From: Nonomuraea angiospora
Lineage (GTDB): Bacteria > Actinomycetota > Actinomycetes > Streptosporangiales > Streptosporangiaceae
Reading direction: 5' to 3'
DNA: 64,000 nt
Assembly: GCF_014873145.1 (NCBI RefSeq)
Contig: NZ_JADBEK010000001.1
Coordinates: forward strand, 9,858,001 to 9,922,000
The notes below the pieces were generated by a model. The model was not told the origin of the DNA, ran no database searches, and saw only the letters and a list, made by a program, of their open reading frames with translations. Of the stretch, positions 1 through 9,118 are shown piece by piece. Position numbers and translations under genes: made by a program. The first letter of the stretch is position 1. Each line of letters opens with the position of its first letter.

Positions 1-1992
1 GCCCTGTTCCTGCAGAGCCTCGGGCAACCACGGAACGTGTCGGACCCGAAGCTCGGGCTCACCCGTGACGGCAAGGACTGGTTCGCCGCCATCAGCGAGA
101 CCGTCGACGGCATGCGCAAGGTCGAGACGCGCGTGGCCGACTCGATCGTGCTCCGCAGCCGCACCCTGGAAGGGGCCGAGCAGCAGAGCGCCATCATCGT
201 GGCGGTCGGCATCCTGATCCTGCTCATCCTCGTGCTGCTGGTCACCGTCTTCATGGCGCGCTCGCTGAGCGGCCCCCTGCGCAGGCTGCGCAGGGAGGCG
301 CTGTTCATCGCCGGTCGCCGCCTGCCCGACACCGTCCGCCAGCTCCGTGAGGCCGACTCTGTCGAGAACGTCGACGTCCAGCCCATCGGCGTCGCCTCTC
401 AGGACGAGATCGGTGAAGTCGCGCGGGCCTTCGACGAGATCCACCGCGAGGCGGTCCGGCTGGCGGGCGAGGAAGCCCGCCTGCGCAGCAACGTCAACGC
501 GATGTTCGTGAACCTGTCGCGCCGCAGCCAGACGCTGGTGGAACGGCAGATCACCCTGATCGACGGTCTGGAGCAGGGCGAGCAGGACGAGCAGCGGCTC
601 GGCAACCTGTTCAAGCTGGACCACCTCGCCACCCGCATGCGGCGTAACAGCGAGAACCTCCTGGTCCTCGCGGGCCAGGAACCGCCCCGCCGCTGGAGCA
701 AGCCCGTCAAGCTGGTCGACGTCGCCCGCGCCTCCCTGTCCGAGGTCGAGAACTACGAGCGGGTCGTCCTCCAGGTGCCCGACGGCGTCGCCGTGGCCGG
801 CCAGGCCGTCAACGACGTCATCCACCTGCTGGCCGAGCTGATCGAGAACGCCCTGTCGTTCTCCCCGCGCGAGACCAGGGTGACCGTCTCCGGCAGCCGG
901 ATCGACGGCGGCGGCGTCATGCTGTCGATCAGCGACTCCGGCATCGGCATGACTCCGGACGAGCTCACCATCGCCAACGACCGCCTCATGGACGCCCCCA
1001 CCGTGGACGTGTCCGTGTCGCGCCGCATGGGCCTGTTCGTGGTCGCGCGGCTGGCCCACCGCCACGGCATCCGGGTGCAGCTGCGCCCCCACGGCACCGG
1101 TGGTCTGACCGCCATGGTCCTGATGCCGGAAGCGCTGCTCGGCTCGCAGTCTCCTGCCTACGCCACCCCCAGCGGCAACAGCATGGGGACGCTGGACTCG
1201 TTCGACGAGGGCTTCGGCGCCCGTACGCCCATGCCTCCCATGCAGCAGCAACCCCCCATGCCGCCCGTGCCGCCGCCGCCCGCCCCCCAGTGGGGTCCGG
1301 GGGGCTACCAGCCCGGGCCGGGGCACCCGTCGTTCCCCTCACAGCCGTCCTTCTCGGCCCAGCCGAGCATGGACGTGGGCTGGCCGTCCGACCCGCGCGC
1401 CAGCAGCGGCGGCTACGACACCTCTGACGTCTGGGTGCCGGCGCGCAACTCCAACAGCCGGCCGGGCGAATGGGGCCAGGACAACGGCAACTCCCTGCCG
1501 AAACGGCCCTTCGGCGGCGACCAGATGGACATGGGTCAGCCGAGGTACGACTTCCCCGAAACGGAGGCGGCGGCGACCGGTCCCATCCCGGCCGTGAAGC
1601 CCGCCTCTTCGGGCGACGAATACCTGCCGATCTTCGCCTCGGTCGAGTCGGCCTGGTTCGAGCACGGCAACGAGGGCGCCGCCACCTGGGGTTCCGCCAA
1701 GGCCGACGCGGGCTGGAGCGCCGCGGAGGCGGTCGTCGAGCCGGTACGTGACGGTGCGACCGCCGCAGGGCTGCCCAAGCGGGTGCCCAAGGCCAACCTG
1801 GTGCCCGGCTCGGCCGACACCGTCTCGGCGCCCAAGGGCGTCGCCCCCATGCCGGCGGTCTCGCCGGAGCGGGTGCGCAGCCGCCTGTCGAGCTTCCAGC
1901 AGGGGTTCAGGGCGGCACGTGACGACATCAGCGAGGGCAGGACGTACCCCTCCGGTCCGAGAAGTGTTGAAAGCAGGGATGAGCGCGCATGA
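1..1992 (+). CDS. Sensor histidine-kinase-like protein of a conservon (CvnA type), 5' end missing
   Basis: Membrane sensor with an ATPase domain that heads a conservon, a four-protein actinomycete signalling complex likened to a eukaryotic G-protein system. The reading frame is open from base 1, so the N-terminal sensor part lies outside the window. A hydrophobic segment lies at about 190-255 and is followed by a HAMP-like linker. A helix with the motif RRSQTLVERQ and a later LDHLATR come next. The HATPase domain shows an N box (ELIENAL, near 840) and a G box (SDSGIGM, 931-951). The last 280 residues are Pro/Gly/Ser-rich and probably disordered. No canonical H-box is evident; the His of LDHLATR is the best phosphoacceptor candidate. 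The stop overlaps the next start, which indicates translational coupling. Confidence 0.85.
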   Translation, partial: ALFLQSLGQPRNVSDPKLGLTRDGKDWFAAISETVDGMRKVETRVADSIVLRSRTLEGAEQQSAIIVAVGILILLILVLLVTVFMARSLSGPLRRLRREALFIAGRRLPDTVRQLREADSVENVDVQPIGVASQDEIGEVARAFDEIHREAVRLAGEEARLRSNVNAMFVNLSRRSQTLVERQITLIDGLEQGEQDEQRLGNLFKLDHLATRMRRNSENLLVLAGQEPPRRWSKPVKLVDVARASLSEVENYERVVLQVPDGVAVAGQAVNDVIHLLAELIENALSFSPRETRVTVSGSRIDGGGVMLSISDSGIGMTPDELTIANDRLMDAPTVDVSVSRRMGLFVVARLAHRHGIRVQLRPHGTGGLTAMVLMPEALLGSQSPAYATPSGNSMGTLDSFDEGFGARTPMPPMQQQPPMPPVPPPPAPQWGPGGYQPGPGHPSFPSQPSFSAQPSMDVGWPSDPRASSGGYDTSDVWVPARNSNSRPGEWGQDNGNSLPKRPFGGDQMDMGQPRYDFPETEAAATGPIPAVKPASSGDEYLPIFASVESAWFEHGNEGAATWGSAKADAGWSAAEAVVEPVRDGATAAGLPKRVPKANLVPGSADTVSAPKGVAPMPAVSPERVRSRLSSFQQGFRAARDDISEGRTYPSGPRSVESRDERA

Positions 1993-2411
1993 ATGACCTG
2001 AGCCAGTCGGCACGTGGGGTGGACTGGTTAATCACCGATTTCGTCAGCACCGTTCCTGGCGTCGCGCACGCGGTGGTCGTCTCATCCGACGGGCTGCCGC
2101 TCGCGGCCTCCGCGGGATTCCCGGCTGACCGGGCCGACCAGCTGGCCGCCATCGCGTCGGGCCTGGTGAGCCTGACGCAGGGCGCGGCCAGGGTGTTCGA
2201 GGGCGGGCCGGTCAACCAGACGATCGTGGAGATGCAGCGCGGGCTGATGCTGATCATGTCGATCAGTGACGGCTCGTGTCTGGCGGTGCTGGCGGCTCCG
2301 GACTGTGACATGGGTCTGGTGGCGTACCAGATGACGCTGATGGTTGATCGCGCCGGTCAGGTGCTGACCCCGGCTGTGCGTGCCGAGCTGCGCGCCAGCC
2401 AGACCAGGTGA
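1989..2411 (+). CDS. Roadblock/LC7 domain protein (CvnB type)
   Basis: Small 140-residue protein of the roadblock/LC7 fold. In conservons it is thought to act as a GTPase regulator or scaffold beneath the membrane sensor. The family signature is the start LSQSARGVDWLITDFV followed by VPGVAHAVVVSSDGLPLA and a hydrophobic C-terminal helix. The ATG overlaps the TGA of the sensor gene by 4 bp, and DUF742 follows 5 bp downstream, so all four conservon genes are probably translated together. Confidence 0.9.
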   Translation: MNDLSQSARGVDWLITDFVSTVPGVAHAVVVSSDGLPLAASAGFPADRADQLAAIASGLVSLTQGAARVFEGGPVNQTIVEMQRGLMLIMSISDGSCLAVLAAPDCDMGLVAYQMTLMVDRAGQVLTPAVRAELRASQTR

Positions 2412-2416
2412 TGTAG

Positions 2417-2866
2417 GTGACAGACCCGAGATGGAACAGCGGCGGCTGGGACTCCCATAACAGCGGTGCGTGGGATTCCCAGAACAGTGGGAGCTGGCAG
2501 CCTCCCCCTCCGCCGCCGCCCAGCAACGACCCCGCCTCGCCGGTGCGGCCCTATGCCGTGACCGGCGGGCGTACCGCGCCCAAGGTCAAGCTGGCCATGG
2601 AGGCCCTGGTGTCCTCGGCGACCGCCGAGCACCGGGAGTTCTCGCACATCACTCCCGAATACAAGGCGATCAGCCAGCTGTGCCTGCAGGTCAGGTCGGT
2701 GGCTGAGGTGTCGGCGCTGCTGCGGATCCCGCTCGGTGTGGTGCGTGTTCTGATCGCGGATATGGCGGCAGAGGGCCTGGTTCGGGTGCATCAGCCGCAG
2801 CTGGAAGCGGGTAGGCCGGACGTCAACCTGCTGGAAAGGGTGCTCAGTGGACTTCGCAGGCTCTAG
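2417..2866 (+). CDS. DUF742 protein (CvnC type)
   Basis: 149-residue DUF742 protein, the third conservon member. The first 45 residues are Trp/Asn/Ser/Pro-rich with repeated GAWDSQNSG-like units. The conserved part begins VRPYAVTGGRT and includes a winged-helix-like stretch (VAEVSALLRIPLGVVRVLIADM) ending in LLERVLSGLRRL. The GTG start lies just after the roadblock stop. The 3' end overlaps the GTPase gene by 20 bp. Confidence 0.88.
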   Translation: MTDPRWNSGGWDSHNSGAWDSQNSGSWQPPPPPPPSNDPASPVRPYAVTGGRTAPKVKLAMEALVSSATAEHREFSHITPEYKAISQLCLQVRSVAEVSALLRIPLGVVRVLIADMAAEGLVRVHQPQLEAGRPDVNLLERVLSGLRRL

Positions 2867-3434
2867 CCCCGGTTTGACCTCGACGAAGATCGTGGTCGCC
2901 GGTGGGTTCGGGGTGGGCAAGACGACCTTCGTCGGCGCGGTGTCGGAGATCATGCCGTTGACCACGGAGGCCGTCATGACCGACGCCTCCAAGGGCATCG
3001 ACGATCTGGGCATGACGCCGCTGAAGTCGACCACCACCGTCGCCATGGACTTCGGCCGCGTCTCGCTCGATCGCGACCTGATCCTGTACCTGTTCGGCAC
3101 GCCCGGACAGCACCGGTTCTGGTTCATGTGGGACGACCTGGTGCGCGGCGCCATCGGCGCGGTGGTGCTCGTGGACACGCGCCGCCTGGCGGACAGCTTC
3201 CCCGCGATCGACTACTTCGAGGAGGCGCAGCTGCCGTTCATCGTGGGGGTGAACGGCTGGGACGGTCAGTACGCCCACAGCGACTCCGAAGTGCGTGACG
3301 CCCTGACCCTGGCGCCGCACATCCCGATGGTGCGCCTCGACGCCAGGTCCAAGGACTCGGTCAAGACCGCGCTCATCAACCTGGTCGAGCACGCGCTCTC
3401 GGTCCGCATGGCCGTGCCAGGCTGGAGCGGCTAG
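2847..3434 (+). CDS. Small ATP/GTP-binding protein (CvnD type)
   Basis: 195-residue Ras-like P-loop protein and the last conservon gene. The Walker A motif is GGFGVGKTT (residues 19-27), the switch region carries FGTPGQHRFWFMWD, and VNGWD stands where NKxD occurs in classical GTPases. In characterised conservons this protein binds and hydrolyses GTP under control of the kinase-like and roadblock partners. The GTG start lies inside the 3' end of the DUF742 gene. No P450 or other CvnE/F genes follow; ffh comes next. Confidence 0.9.
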   Translation: MDFAGSSPGLTSTKIVVAGGFGVGKTTFVGAVSEIMPLTTEAVMTDASKGIDDLGMTPLKSTTTVAMDFGRVSLDRDLILYLFGTPGQHRFWFMWDDLVRGAIGAVVLVDTRRLADSFPAIDYFEEAQLPFIVGVNGWDGQYAHSDSEVRDALTLAPHIPMVRLDARSKDSVKTALINLVEHALSVRMAVPGWSG

Positions 3435-3491
3435 CGGAGCGGATAGGCTGGAGTCTTAGACGTTCATTCGCTTCGAGGACTGGCCAACCAC

Positions 3492-5045
3492 GTGTTCGAG
3501 ACGCTATCCGACCGGTTGACATCGGTCTTCTCCTCCCTCCGGTCCAAAGGCCGGCTGTCCGATGCCGACATCGACGCCACCACCCGCGAGATCCGCATCG
3601 CCCTGCTGGAGGCCGATGTCGCGCTCCCGGTGGTCAAGGCGTTCGTCGCCCAGGTCAAGGAGCGCGCCCGCGGGGCCGAGGTCTCCCAGGCGCTCAACCC
3701 GGCTCAGCAGGTCGTCAAGATCGTCAATGACGAGCTGATCGGGATTCTCGGCGGCGAGACGCGCAGGCTCCGCCTCGCCAAGACGCCGCCGACCGTCATC
3801 ATGCTGGCGGGTCTGCAGGGCGCCGGTAAGACCACCCTGGCCGGCAAGCTGGCCAGGTGGCTGCGCGAGCAGGGCCACACGCCCCTGCTGGTCGCCGCCG
3901 ACCTGCAGCGCCCCAACGCCGTCCAGCAGCTCCAGGTCGTGGGCGAGCGCGCCGGGGTCGCGGTCTACGCCCCCGAGCCGGGCAACGGCGCCGGCGACCC
4001 GATCGAGGTCGCCCGCACGTCGATCGACGAGGCCAAGCGCCTGCTGCACGACATCGTCATCATCGACACCGCCGGCCGCCTGGGCATCGACCAGGAGATG
4101 ATGAAGCAGGCCGCCGACATCCGCGACGCGGTCTCGCCCGACGAGGTCCTGTTCGTGGTCGACGCCATGATCGGCCAGGACGCCGTCACGACGGCGCAGG
4201 CGTTCATGGAGGGCGTCGGCTTCGACGGGGTCGTGCTGACCAAGCTCGACGGCGACGCCCGCGGTGGCGCCGCCCTGTCGGTGCGGCACATCACGGGCCG
4301 GCCGATCATGTTCGCCTCCACGGGCGAGAAGCTCGAAGACTTCGACGCCTTCCACCCCGACCGGATGGCCTCCCGCATCCTCGACATGGGTGACATCCTC
4401 ACCCTGATCGAGCAGGCCCAGAAGACGTTCGACGAGGAGCAGGCCGCCAAGATGGCGGGCAAGCTCACGTCGGGCGAAAACTTCACGCTCGAGGACTTCC
4501 TCGAGCAGATGATGATGGTCCAGAAGATGGGGCCCATCAAAAACCTGCTGGGCATGATGCCCGGCATGGGGCAGATGCGCGACCAGCTCAACTCCATCGA
4601 CGACCGCGACCTCGACCGCATCGCCGCCATCATCCGCTCGATGACGCCCGGGGAGCGCCAGGACCCCAAGATCATCAACGGCTCGCGCCGGGCCCGCATC
4701 GCGGCCGGCTCCGGCGTCTCGGTCACCGCCGTCAGCAACCTCGTCACCCGCTTCTTCGAGGCGCAGAAGATGATGAAGCGGATGGCGGGCGGCATGGGCA
4801 TTCCCGGCATGCCGGGCGGGCGCGGCAAGGCGGCCAAGGCGCAGAAGAAGGCCAAGAAGGGGCGGCGGGTCAGCGGCGACCCGCGCAAGGCGGCCCTCGG
4901 CAACGCCTCCTCGGCCGAGGCTCCGGAGGCGGCCGAGCCCAAGGGCGGCGGCCTGCTGGGCAACCTCGGGGGGAAGCTGCCTCCGGGGGTGGAGCTGCCG
5001 CCGGGCTTCGACCCCTCGAAGTTCCGCCTGCCGGGCCAGAAGTGA
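3492..5045 (+). CDS. ffh: Signal recognition particle protein Ffh
   Basis: GTPase of the signal recognition particle. It binds 4.5S RNA and signal sequences of nascent membrane and secreted proteins and docks with FtsY. The 517 residues show the N domain, the G domain with Walker A GLQGAGKTT (107-115), DTAGR and TKLDGDARGG, and a Met-rich M domain (MMMVQKMGPIKNLLGMMPGM). The C-terminal 90 residues are an actinobacterial Lys/Gly/Pro-rich tail. The start is a GTG. A separate transcript from the conservon is likely, given a 57-bp gap. Confidence 0.97.
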   Translation: MFETLSDRLTSVFSSLRSKGRLSDADIDATTREIRIALLEADVALPVVKAFVAQVKERARGAEVSQALNPAQQVVKIVNDELIGILGGETRRLRLAKTPPTVIMLAGLQGAGKTTLAGKLARWLREQGHTPLLVAADLQRPNAVQQLQVVGERAGVAVYAPEPGNGAGDPIEVARTSIDEAKRLLHDIVIIDTAGRLGIDQEMMKQAADIRDAVSPDEVLFVVDAMIGQDAVTTAQAFMEGVGFDGVVLTKLDGDARGGAALSVRHITGRPIMFASTGEKLEDFDAFHPDRMASRILDMGDILTLIEQAQKTFDEEQAAKMAGKLTSGENFTLEDFLEQMMMVQKMGPIKNLLGMMPGMGQMRDQLNSIDDRDLDRIAAIIRSMTPGERQDPKIINGSRRARIAAGSGVSVTAVSNLVTRFFEAQKMMKRMAGGMGIPGMPGGRGKAAKAQKKAKKGRRVSGDPRKAALGNASSAEAPEAAEPKGGGLLGNLGGKLPPGVELPPGFDPSKFRLPGQK

Positions 5046-5585
5046 CCACCGCCGGGATCCACCTCCCGGGGGCCTGACCTCCGGCTTTCCGGCGGCGCCG
5101 CTCCCGGTTTCCAGGGGTGGCGTGCGTCGGGCTTCCGCGTCGGTGCTCCGGCTCCGCGGTCCGCGCCCTGGCTCTCCGGCGGCGCGTGTCCCGACGGCCC
5201 TGGCTTTCCTTGCCCGTCATCATGAGCGCCCGCGCCCCTCGTACGGCACGGCTGCCCGCCCGGAACCGGTCGTTCCCCATTCGCGCGGCCGGAGATCAGG
5301 CGCCGGCGGGATAGCATGAGCGGGTCGCTCGCCGTACATGCGGCCAGGTCGCAAGCAGTGCCGAGCCTCCGGGGCGCCGTTCGGGCGCGGACGGAGGCGG
5401 CGCGCCGTGACGGAACGTCGATGGCAGTGCCATCGATCTGGCACAATGGCATGTTGGAACATCGTGACCAGGCGGGTGCCCTCTCACCTCCCGCCGGACG
5501 CGCCTGTCCCTGGAGCGTCGTCCCGTCGTGCCCCACTCGGCGAGATGCCGTTCACCCACGCTCGAATGCAGGAGAGACCACACCC
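5046..5585. other. Gene-free interval between ffh and rpsP
   Basis: No convincing gene is present. Open frames here lack family resemblance and overlap on all strands because of GC content. The right part holds the candidate rpsP promoter and dyad described separately. In several actinomycetes other small genes occupy this interval; none is seen here. Confidence 0.6.
5419..5457 (+). promoter_or_regulatory. Candidate rpsP-operon promoter overlapped by a dyad
   Basis: A 17-bp perfect dyad, CGATGGCA-G-TGCCATCG (5419-5435), is followed by TGGCACAATGGCA, so TGGCA-type half-sites recur. CACAAT (5442-5447) can serve as a -10 element; the -35 position would then fall inside the dyad. It lies about 130 bp before rpsP. 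Regulation by a protein bound to the dyad is an inference. Confidence 0.45.
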
Positions 5586-6026
5586 GTGGCAGTCAAGATC
5601 AAGCTCAAGCGGCTCGGCATGATCCGCAACGCTCAATACCGCATCGTCGTCGCCGACAGCCGCACCAAGCGTGACGGCCGGGCGATCGAGGAGATCGGCC
5701 TGTACCACCCGAAGGACAACCCTTCGCGCATCGAGGTCAACGCCGAGCGTGCGGCCTACTGGCTGGGGGTCGGCGCGCAGCCGACCGAGCCCGTCCTCAA
5801 GCTGCTCAAGCTCACCGGCGACTGGCAGAAGTTCAAGGGCGAGCCCGCCCCTGCGCCGCTGCTGGTCGCCGAGCCCGCGCCCGACCGTCACGCCCTCTAC
5901 GAGGCCGCGGCCAAGGAGGCGCTGTCCGGTGGCGACACCGGCACGGCCGCCACCACGCCGAGGAAGGCCAAGAAGAAGGAAGAGGCCGAGGCCCCCGCCG
6001 AGACCCAGGCCGAGGGCGAGGCCTGA
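5586..6026 (+). CDS. rpsP: 30S ribosomal protein S16
   Basis: Component of the small ribosomal subunit. The GTG start is preceded by AGGAGAG and gives the usual opening [20 protein letters not shown]. The conserved body ends near residue 85 ([13 protein letters not shown]). The rest is an Ala/Glu/Lys-rich tail, common in actinobacterial S16 and of unknown role. The open frame extends upstream to 5316, but those codons have no S16 homology, so the internal GTG was chosen. First gene of an rpsP-khpA pair. Confidence 0.96.
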   Translation: MAVKIKLKRLGMIRNAQYRIVVADSRTKRDGRAIEEIGLYHPKDNPSRIEVNAERAAYWLGVGAQPTEPVLKLLKLTGDWQKFKGEPAPAPLLVAEPAPDRHALYEAAAKEALSGGDTGTAATTPRKAKKKEEAEAPAETQAEGEA

Positions 6027-6027
6027 C

Positions 6028-6273
6028 GTGCTCGAGGAGGCTCTCGAGCACCTCGTGAAGGGCATCGTCGAACATCCAGACGATGTCCGGGTCCGCGCAC
6101 GCCGCATTCGCAGCGGGCGCGTCCTGGAGGTCCGGGTGCACCCCGAGGACCTGGGCAAGGTCATCGGACGCGGCGGGCGCACCGCCAAGGCGTTGCGTAC
6201 CGTTGTGAACGCCCTGGCCGACGGGAAGTACGTACGGGTCGATCTGCTCGACCTGCACGAAGCAGTCCGTTAG
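6028..6273 (+). CDS. khpA: KH-domain RNA-binding protein KhpA
   Basis: 81-residue single-KH RNA-binding protein of the KhpA/YlqC family. The GxxG loop is GRGG in VIGRGGRTAKALRTVVNA. Family members form heterodimers with KhpB/Jag and bind many RNAs. The GTG start lies 1 bp after the rpsP stop, so the two are co-transcribed. The position between rpsP and rimM is the conserved one. Confidence 0.93.
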   Translation: MLEEALEHLVKGIVEHPDDVRVRARRIRSGRVLEVRVHPEDLGKVIGRGGRTAKALRTVVNALADGKYVRVDLLDLHEAVR

Positions 6274-6285
6274 CGTCAGGTTTCC

Positions 6286-6320
6286 GCGCCCTCATCGGCT
6301 TTGCCGGCCGATGGGGGCGC
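6286..6320 (+). terminator. Hairpin between khpA and rimM
   Basis: Stem GCGCCC(T)CATCGGC pairs with GCCGATG(G)GGGCGC around a TTTGCCG loop. No clear U-tract follows, as is usual in high-GC actinomycetes. It lies 12 bp after the khpA stop and may attenuate rather than end transcription into rimM. Confidence 0.6.
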
Positions 6321-6335
6321 TTGCGTTAGGAGTTC

Positions 6336-6839
6336 ATGTTGCAGCTGGTCGTCGGCCGGATCGGCCGTCCGCACGGGGTGCGCGGTGAAGTGTCCGTGGA
6401 GGTACGCACCGACGATCCCGAGCTGCGTTTCGCCGTGGGCACGTCCATCGCCACGGATCCCGCCGGCAGGGGGCCGCTCGTCGTCGCGGGCCGCCGCTGG
6501 CACAAGGGCTTCCTGCTGCTGACCTTCGAGGGCGTCGCCGACCGCGACGTGGCGGAGGAGCTGCGGGGCACCATGCTGGTCATCGACTCGGCCGACGTGG
6601 CGCCGATCGACGACCCCGACGAGTTCCACGATCATCAGCTCATCGGCCTGACGGTGGAGACCGCCGCGGGGGAGCCCGTGGGCGAGATCACCGACGTCCT
6701 CCACCACGGCCAGGACCTCCTGGTGGTACGCAGGGCCGGGGCGGACGAGGCGCTCATCCCGTTCGTCAAGGCGCTGGTGCCCGAGATCGACCTGGAGGGC
6801 GGTCGGCTGGTCGTCGACCCGCCAGAGGGCCTGCTGTGA
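6336..6839 (+). CDS. rimM: Ribosome maturation factor RimM
   Basis: 167-residue 16S processing factor that binds S19 and helps mature the 30S head. The N-terminal RimM barrel starts [24 protein letters not shown]. The C-terminal PRC-barrel includes [17 protein letters not shown] and ends [20 protein letters not shown]. The TGA overlaps the start of trmD, the usual neighbour. AGGAG precedes the ATG closely. Confidence 0.95.
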   Translation: MLQLVVGRIGRPHGVRGEVSVEVRTDDPELRFAVGTSIATDPAGRGPLVVAGRRWHKGFLLLTFEGVADRDVAEELRGTMLVIDSADVAPIDDPDEFHDHQLIGLTVETAAGEPVGEITDVLHHGQDLLVVRRAGADEALIPFVKALVPEIDLEGGRLVVDPPEGLL

Positions 6840-7618
6840 TGCGGCTCGACATCATCTCGATCTTCCCCGAATACTTCGCGCCGCTCGACGTCTCGCTGAT
6901 CGGCAAGGCGCGCGAGCGGGGCACGCTCGACGTACACGTGCACCAGCTCCGTGACTGGACCCACGACGTGCACAAGACCGTGGACGACACCCCCTACGGC
7001 GGGGGGCCGGGCATGGTCATGAAGCCCGAGGTGTGGGGCGAGGCCATCGACGCGGTGGCCGGGGACGGCGCGCCGCGACTGATCGTTCCGACGCCGAGCG
7101 GGCGGCCGTTCACCCAGGAGCTGGCGCAGGAGCTGGCGGGGGAGCCGTGGCTGCTGTTCGCGTGCGGGCGGTACGAGGGCATCGACTCGCGGGTCATGGA
7201 GGAGTACGGCTCCCGGCTGCGGGTCGACGAGGTCGGCATCGGCGACTATGTGCTGGCCGGGGGCGAGGTGGCGGTACTGGTCATGGTGGAGGCCATCGGG
7301 CGGCTGCTGCCCGGAGTGCTGGGCAATGCCCAATCGGCCGTGGACGACTCGTTCGCGCCCGGATCCATGCAGAATCTGGTCGAAGGTCCCGTCTACACCA
7401 AGCCGCCCGTCTGGCGGGGGCATGAAGTGCCTGAGGTGCTGCTGTCCGGGCATCACGGGAAAATCGCCAGATGGCGGCGTGACCAGGCGCTGCGCCGTAC
7501 CGTACGGAACCGGCCGGAGCTGGCGGCGGCGCTCGACCCCGACACGCTCGACAAGCACGACAGGAAGCTCCTCGAGGAGCTGTCGTTTCGCGTCGAGCGC
7601 GAAGATATGGCAAACTGA
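6839..7618 (+). CDS. trmD: tRNA (guanine-37-N1)-methyltransferase TrmD
   Basis: SPOUT methyltransferase that makes m1G37 next to the anticodon and so prevents frameshifting. It begins [13 protein letters not shown]. The substrate region [12 protein letters not shown] and the trefoil-knot motifs [10 protein letters not shown] and [10 protein letters not shown] are intact, as is the C-terminal [11 protein letters not shown]. The ATG overlaps the rimM stop; a GTG one codon upstream (6836) is an alternative. Confidence 0.96.
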   Translation: MRLDIISIFPEYFAPLDVSLIGKARERGTLDVHVHQLRDWTHDVHKTVDDTPYGGGPGMVMKPEVWGEAIDAVAGDGAPRLIVPTPSGRPFTQELAQELAGEPWLLFACGRYEGIDSRVMEEYGSRLRVDEVGIGDYVLAGGEVAVLVMVEAIGRLLPGVLGNAQSAVDDSFAPGSMQNLVEGPVYTKPPVWRGHEVPEVLLSGHHGKIARWRRDQALRRTVRNRPELAAALDPDTLDKHDRKLLEELSFRVEREDMAN

Positions 7619-7653
7619 ATCGCTGCCAACCGTCATTTGGTTGGTCCGCCATG

Positions 7654-7672
7654 CCCGGGAGACGGTCCCGGG
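7654..7672 (+). terminator. Hairpin between trmD and rplS
   Basis: Stem CCCGGGA pairs with TCCCGGG around GACGG, followed by TT. A weaker hairpin CCAACC/GGTTGG lies just upstream (7626-7644). Together they could end trmD transcription or form an rplS leader. I see no match to a leader type I know. Confidence 0.5.
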
Positions 7673-7755
7673 TTCATCACATCAGCAGGCGTGTCCGCCG
7701 CGAGCCACGGCCGGGTGGACCTCCGCGTGCTCACGAGGACTTGAGGACAGCTCTC

Positions 7756-8118
7756 ATGCACACGAAGATCCAGGAGCTCGAGAAGGCGACGCTGCGCAGC
7801 GACGTGCCGGACTTCCGTCCCGGTGACACGCTCGAGGTTCACGTACGAGTCGTCGAAGGAAACCGTTCCCGTATCCAGGTCTTCAAGGGCTTCGTGCTGC
7901 GCAGGCAGGGCAGCGGCGCCCGCGAGACCTTCACGGTCCGCAAGGTCAGCTACGGCGTCGGCGTCGAGCGCACCTTCCCCGTGCACAGCCCGGTCATCGA
8001 GAAGATCGTGCTCGTGACCCGCGGCGACGTGCGCCGGGCCAAGCTCTACTACATGCGCGACCTGCGCGGCAAGGCCGCCCGTATCCGCGAGAAGCGCGAG
8101 ACGACGGCCGCCAAGTAG
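7756..8118 (+). CDS. rplS: 50S ribosomal protein L19
   Basis: Large-subunit protein at the 30S-50S interface. The 120 residues begin [20 protein letters not shown] and contain [18 protein letters not shown] and [15 protein letters not shown]. The ATG at 7756 is chosen because the upstream in-frame extension is Arg/His-rich without homology. It is followed directly by a strong terminator, so it is probably the last gene of its unit. Confidence 0.96.
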   Translation: MHTKIQELEKATLRSDVPDFRPGDTLEVHVRVVEGNRSRIQVFKGFVLRRQGSGARETFTVRKVSYGVGVERTFPVHSPVIEKIVLVTRGDVRRAKLYYMRDLRGKAARIREKRETTAAK

Positions 8119-8131
8119 CCCGGTCTTTTCG

Positions 8132-8156
8132 ATGGCCCGCGCCTTGCGCGGGCCAT
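8132..8156 (+). terminator. rplS terminator
   Basis: Perfect 11-bp stem ATGGCCCGCGC / GCGCGGGCCAT with a CTT loop, 13 bp after the rplS stop and followed by a weakly T-rich stretch. The perfect symmetry also allows function on the opposite strand. Confidence 0.8.
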
Positions 8157-8243
8157 TCGGCTTTACAGGGCCGTTTCCTTTATGTGGAGCGACTCGTGCA
8201 TGGGTGTAACGTCGGTCGAGGCTTGTCGAGCCGAAGCATCATC

Positions 8244-8257
8244 TAGGCTCGTCAGCG
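8244..8257 (+). promoter_or_regulatory. Candidate -10 element just before lepB (leaderless-type start)
   Basis: TAGGCT at 8244-8249 ends 8 bp before the ATG, so a transcript would begin at or near the start codon. A similar arrangement, TACGCT at 9752-9757, ends 9 bp before rnhB. No ribosome binding site precedes either ATG. Confidence 0.4.
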
Positions 8258-9118
8258 ATGACTAGCGAGAGCCAGGAGCACGGCGCGGCGCGCCGCCCTG
8301 TCGAGGACGAGGTGGACGTGGTCGCCGAAGAGACTCAGAAGCCAGCAAAAGGCGAGAAAAAGGAGAAGAAGGGGTCGTTCTGGAAAGAGCTGCCCGTTCT
8401 TGTCGTCGTGGCCTTGGTGCTGGCCCTGATCATCAAGACGTTTGTGGTCCAGGCCTTCTACATTCCGTCGGAGTCGATGGAGAACACCCTGTTGAAAAAC
8501 GACAGGGTTCTGGTCAACAAGCTCGTCTACCACACGCGTGACATCGAGCGCGGCGACGTGGTGGTCTTCTCGGGAGTCGACTCCTGGGACGGTGAGTTCC
8601 AGATGGAGGAGCCGTCCAACCCGGTCGCGGCCTTCTTCCGCTGGGTCGGCACGGCGTTCGGCATCGTGCCCGGCGAGAAGGACTACATCAAGCGGGTCAT
8701 CGGGGTCGGCGGCGACCACGTCAAGTGCTGCGACTCCAAGAATCGCATCACGGTCAACGGCACGCCCATCGACGAGGAGAGCTACCTCTATCCGGGCAAC
8801 GTGCCCTCCGACAAGTTCTTCAACATCACGGTGCCGGAGGGGCGGCTGTGGGTGATGGGCGACCACCGGTCGGTCTCGCTCGACTCCCGATCCCACACCG
8901 GTGACGCGGGCGGGGGTTCCATTCCCGTGAGCCAGGTCATCGGGCGGGCCTTCGTGATCGTCTGGCCGTTCAACCGGGCGACCTCGATCGACATTCCGGA
9001 CACGTTCTCGCAACCGGCACTTCAGGCGCTCGGCGGCTCCGTACCGCTGGTCGCCGGGTTCGGGCTCGCCGTACCCTTGGTCCTGGTTCGTCGCCGCTTG
9101 AGGGGGAGGAAGCGCTGA
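8258..9118 (+). CDS. lepB: Type I signal peptidase (first copy)
   Basis: Membrane-bound Ser/Lys protease that cleaves signal peptides from exported preproteins outside the membrane. An acidic/Lys-rich cytoplasmic N-terminus leads to a transmembrane helix (about residues 44-66), then YIPSESMENTL with catalytic Ser73. Lys145 is the general base in DYIKRVIGVGGD, and GDHRSVSLDSR follows. A second hydrophobic stretch ending in RRRLRGRKR forms a C-terminal anchor, typical of actinomycete paralogues. It overlaps the second copy by one base. Confidence 0.95.
   Translation: MTSESQEHGAARRPVEDEVDVVAEETQKPAKGEKKEKKGSFWKELPVLVVVALVLALIIKTFVVQAFYIPSESMENTLLKNDRVLVNKLVYHTRDIERGDVVVFSGVDSWDGEFQMEEPSNPVAAFFRWVGTAFGIVPGEKDYIKRVIGVGGDHVKCCDSKNRITVNGTPIDEESYLYPGNVPSDKFFNITVPEGRLWVMGDHRSVSLDSRSHTGDAGGGSIPVSQVIGRAFVIVWPFNRATSIDIPDTFSQPALQALGGSVPLVAGFGLAVPLVLVRRRLRGRKR

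Noticed and set aside
3965..5536. 523-codon minus-strand ORF opposite ffh
   Set aside because: Shadow of ffh in high-GC DNA; Arg/Ser/Pro-rich and no homology.
7619..7755. Known riboswitch or L19 leader upstream of rplS
   Set aside because: Only two simple hairpins; nothing matches a known class that I can recognise.
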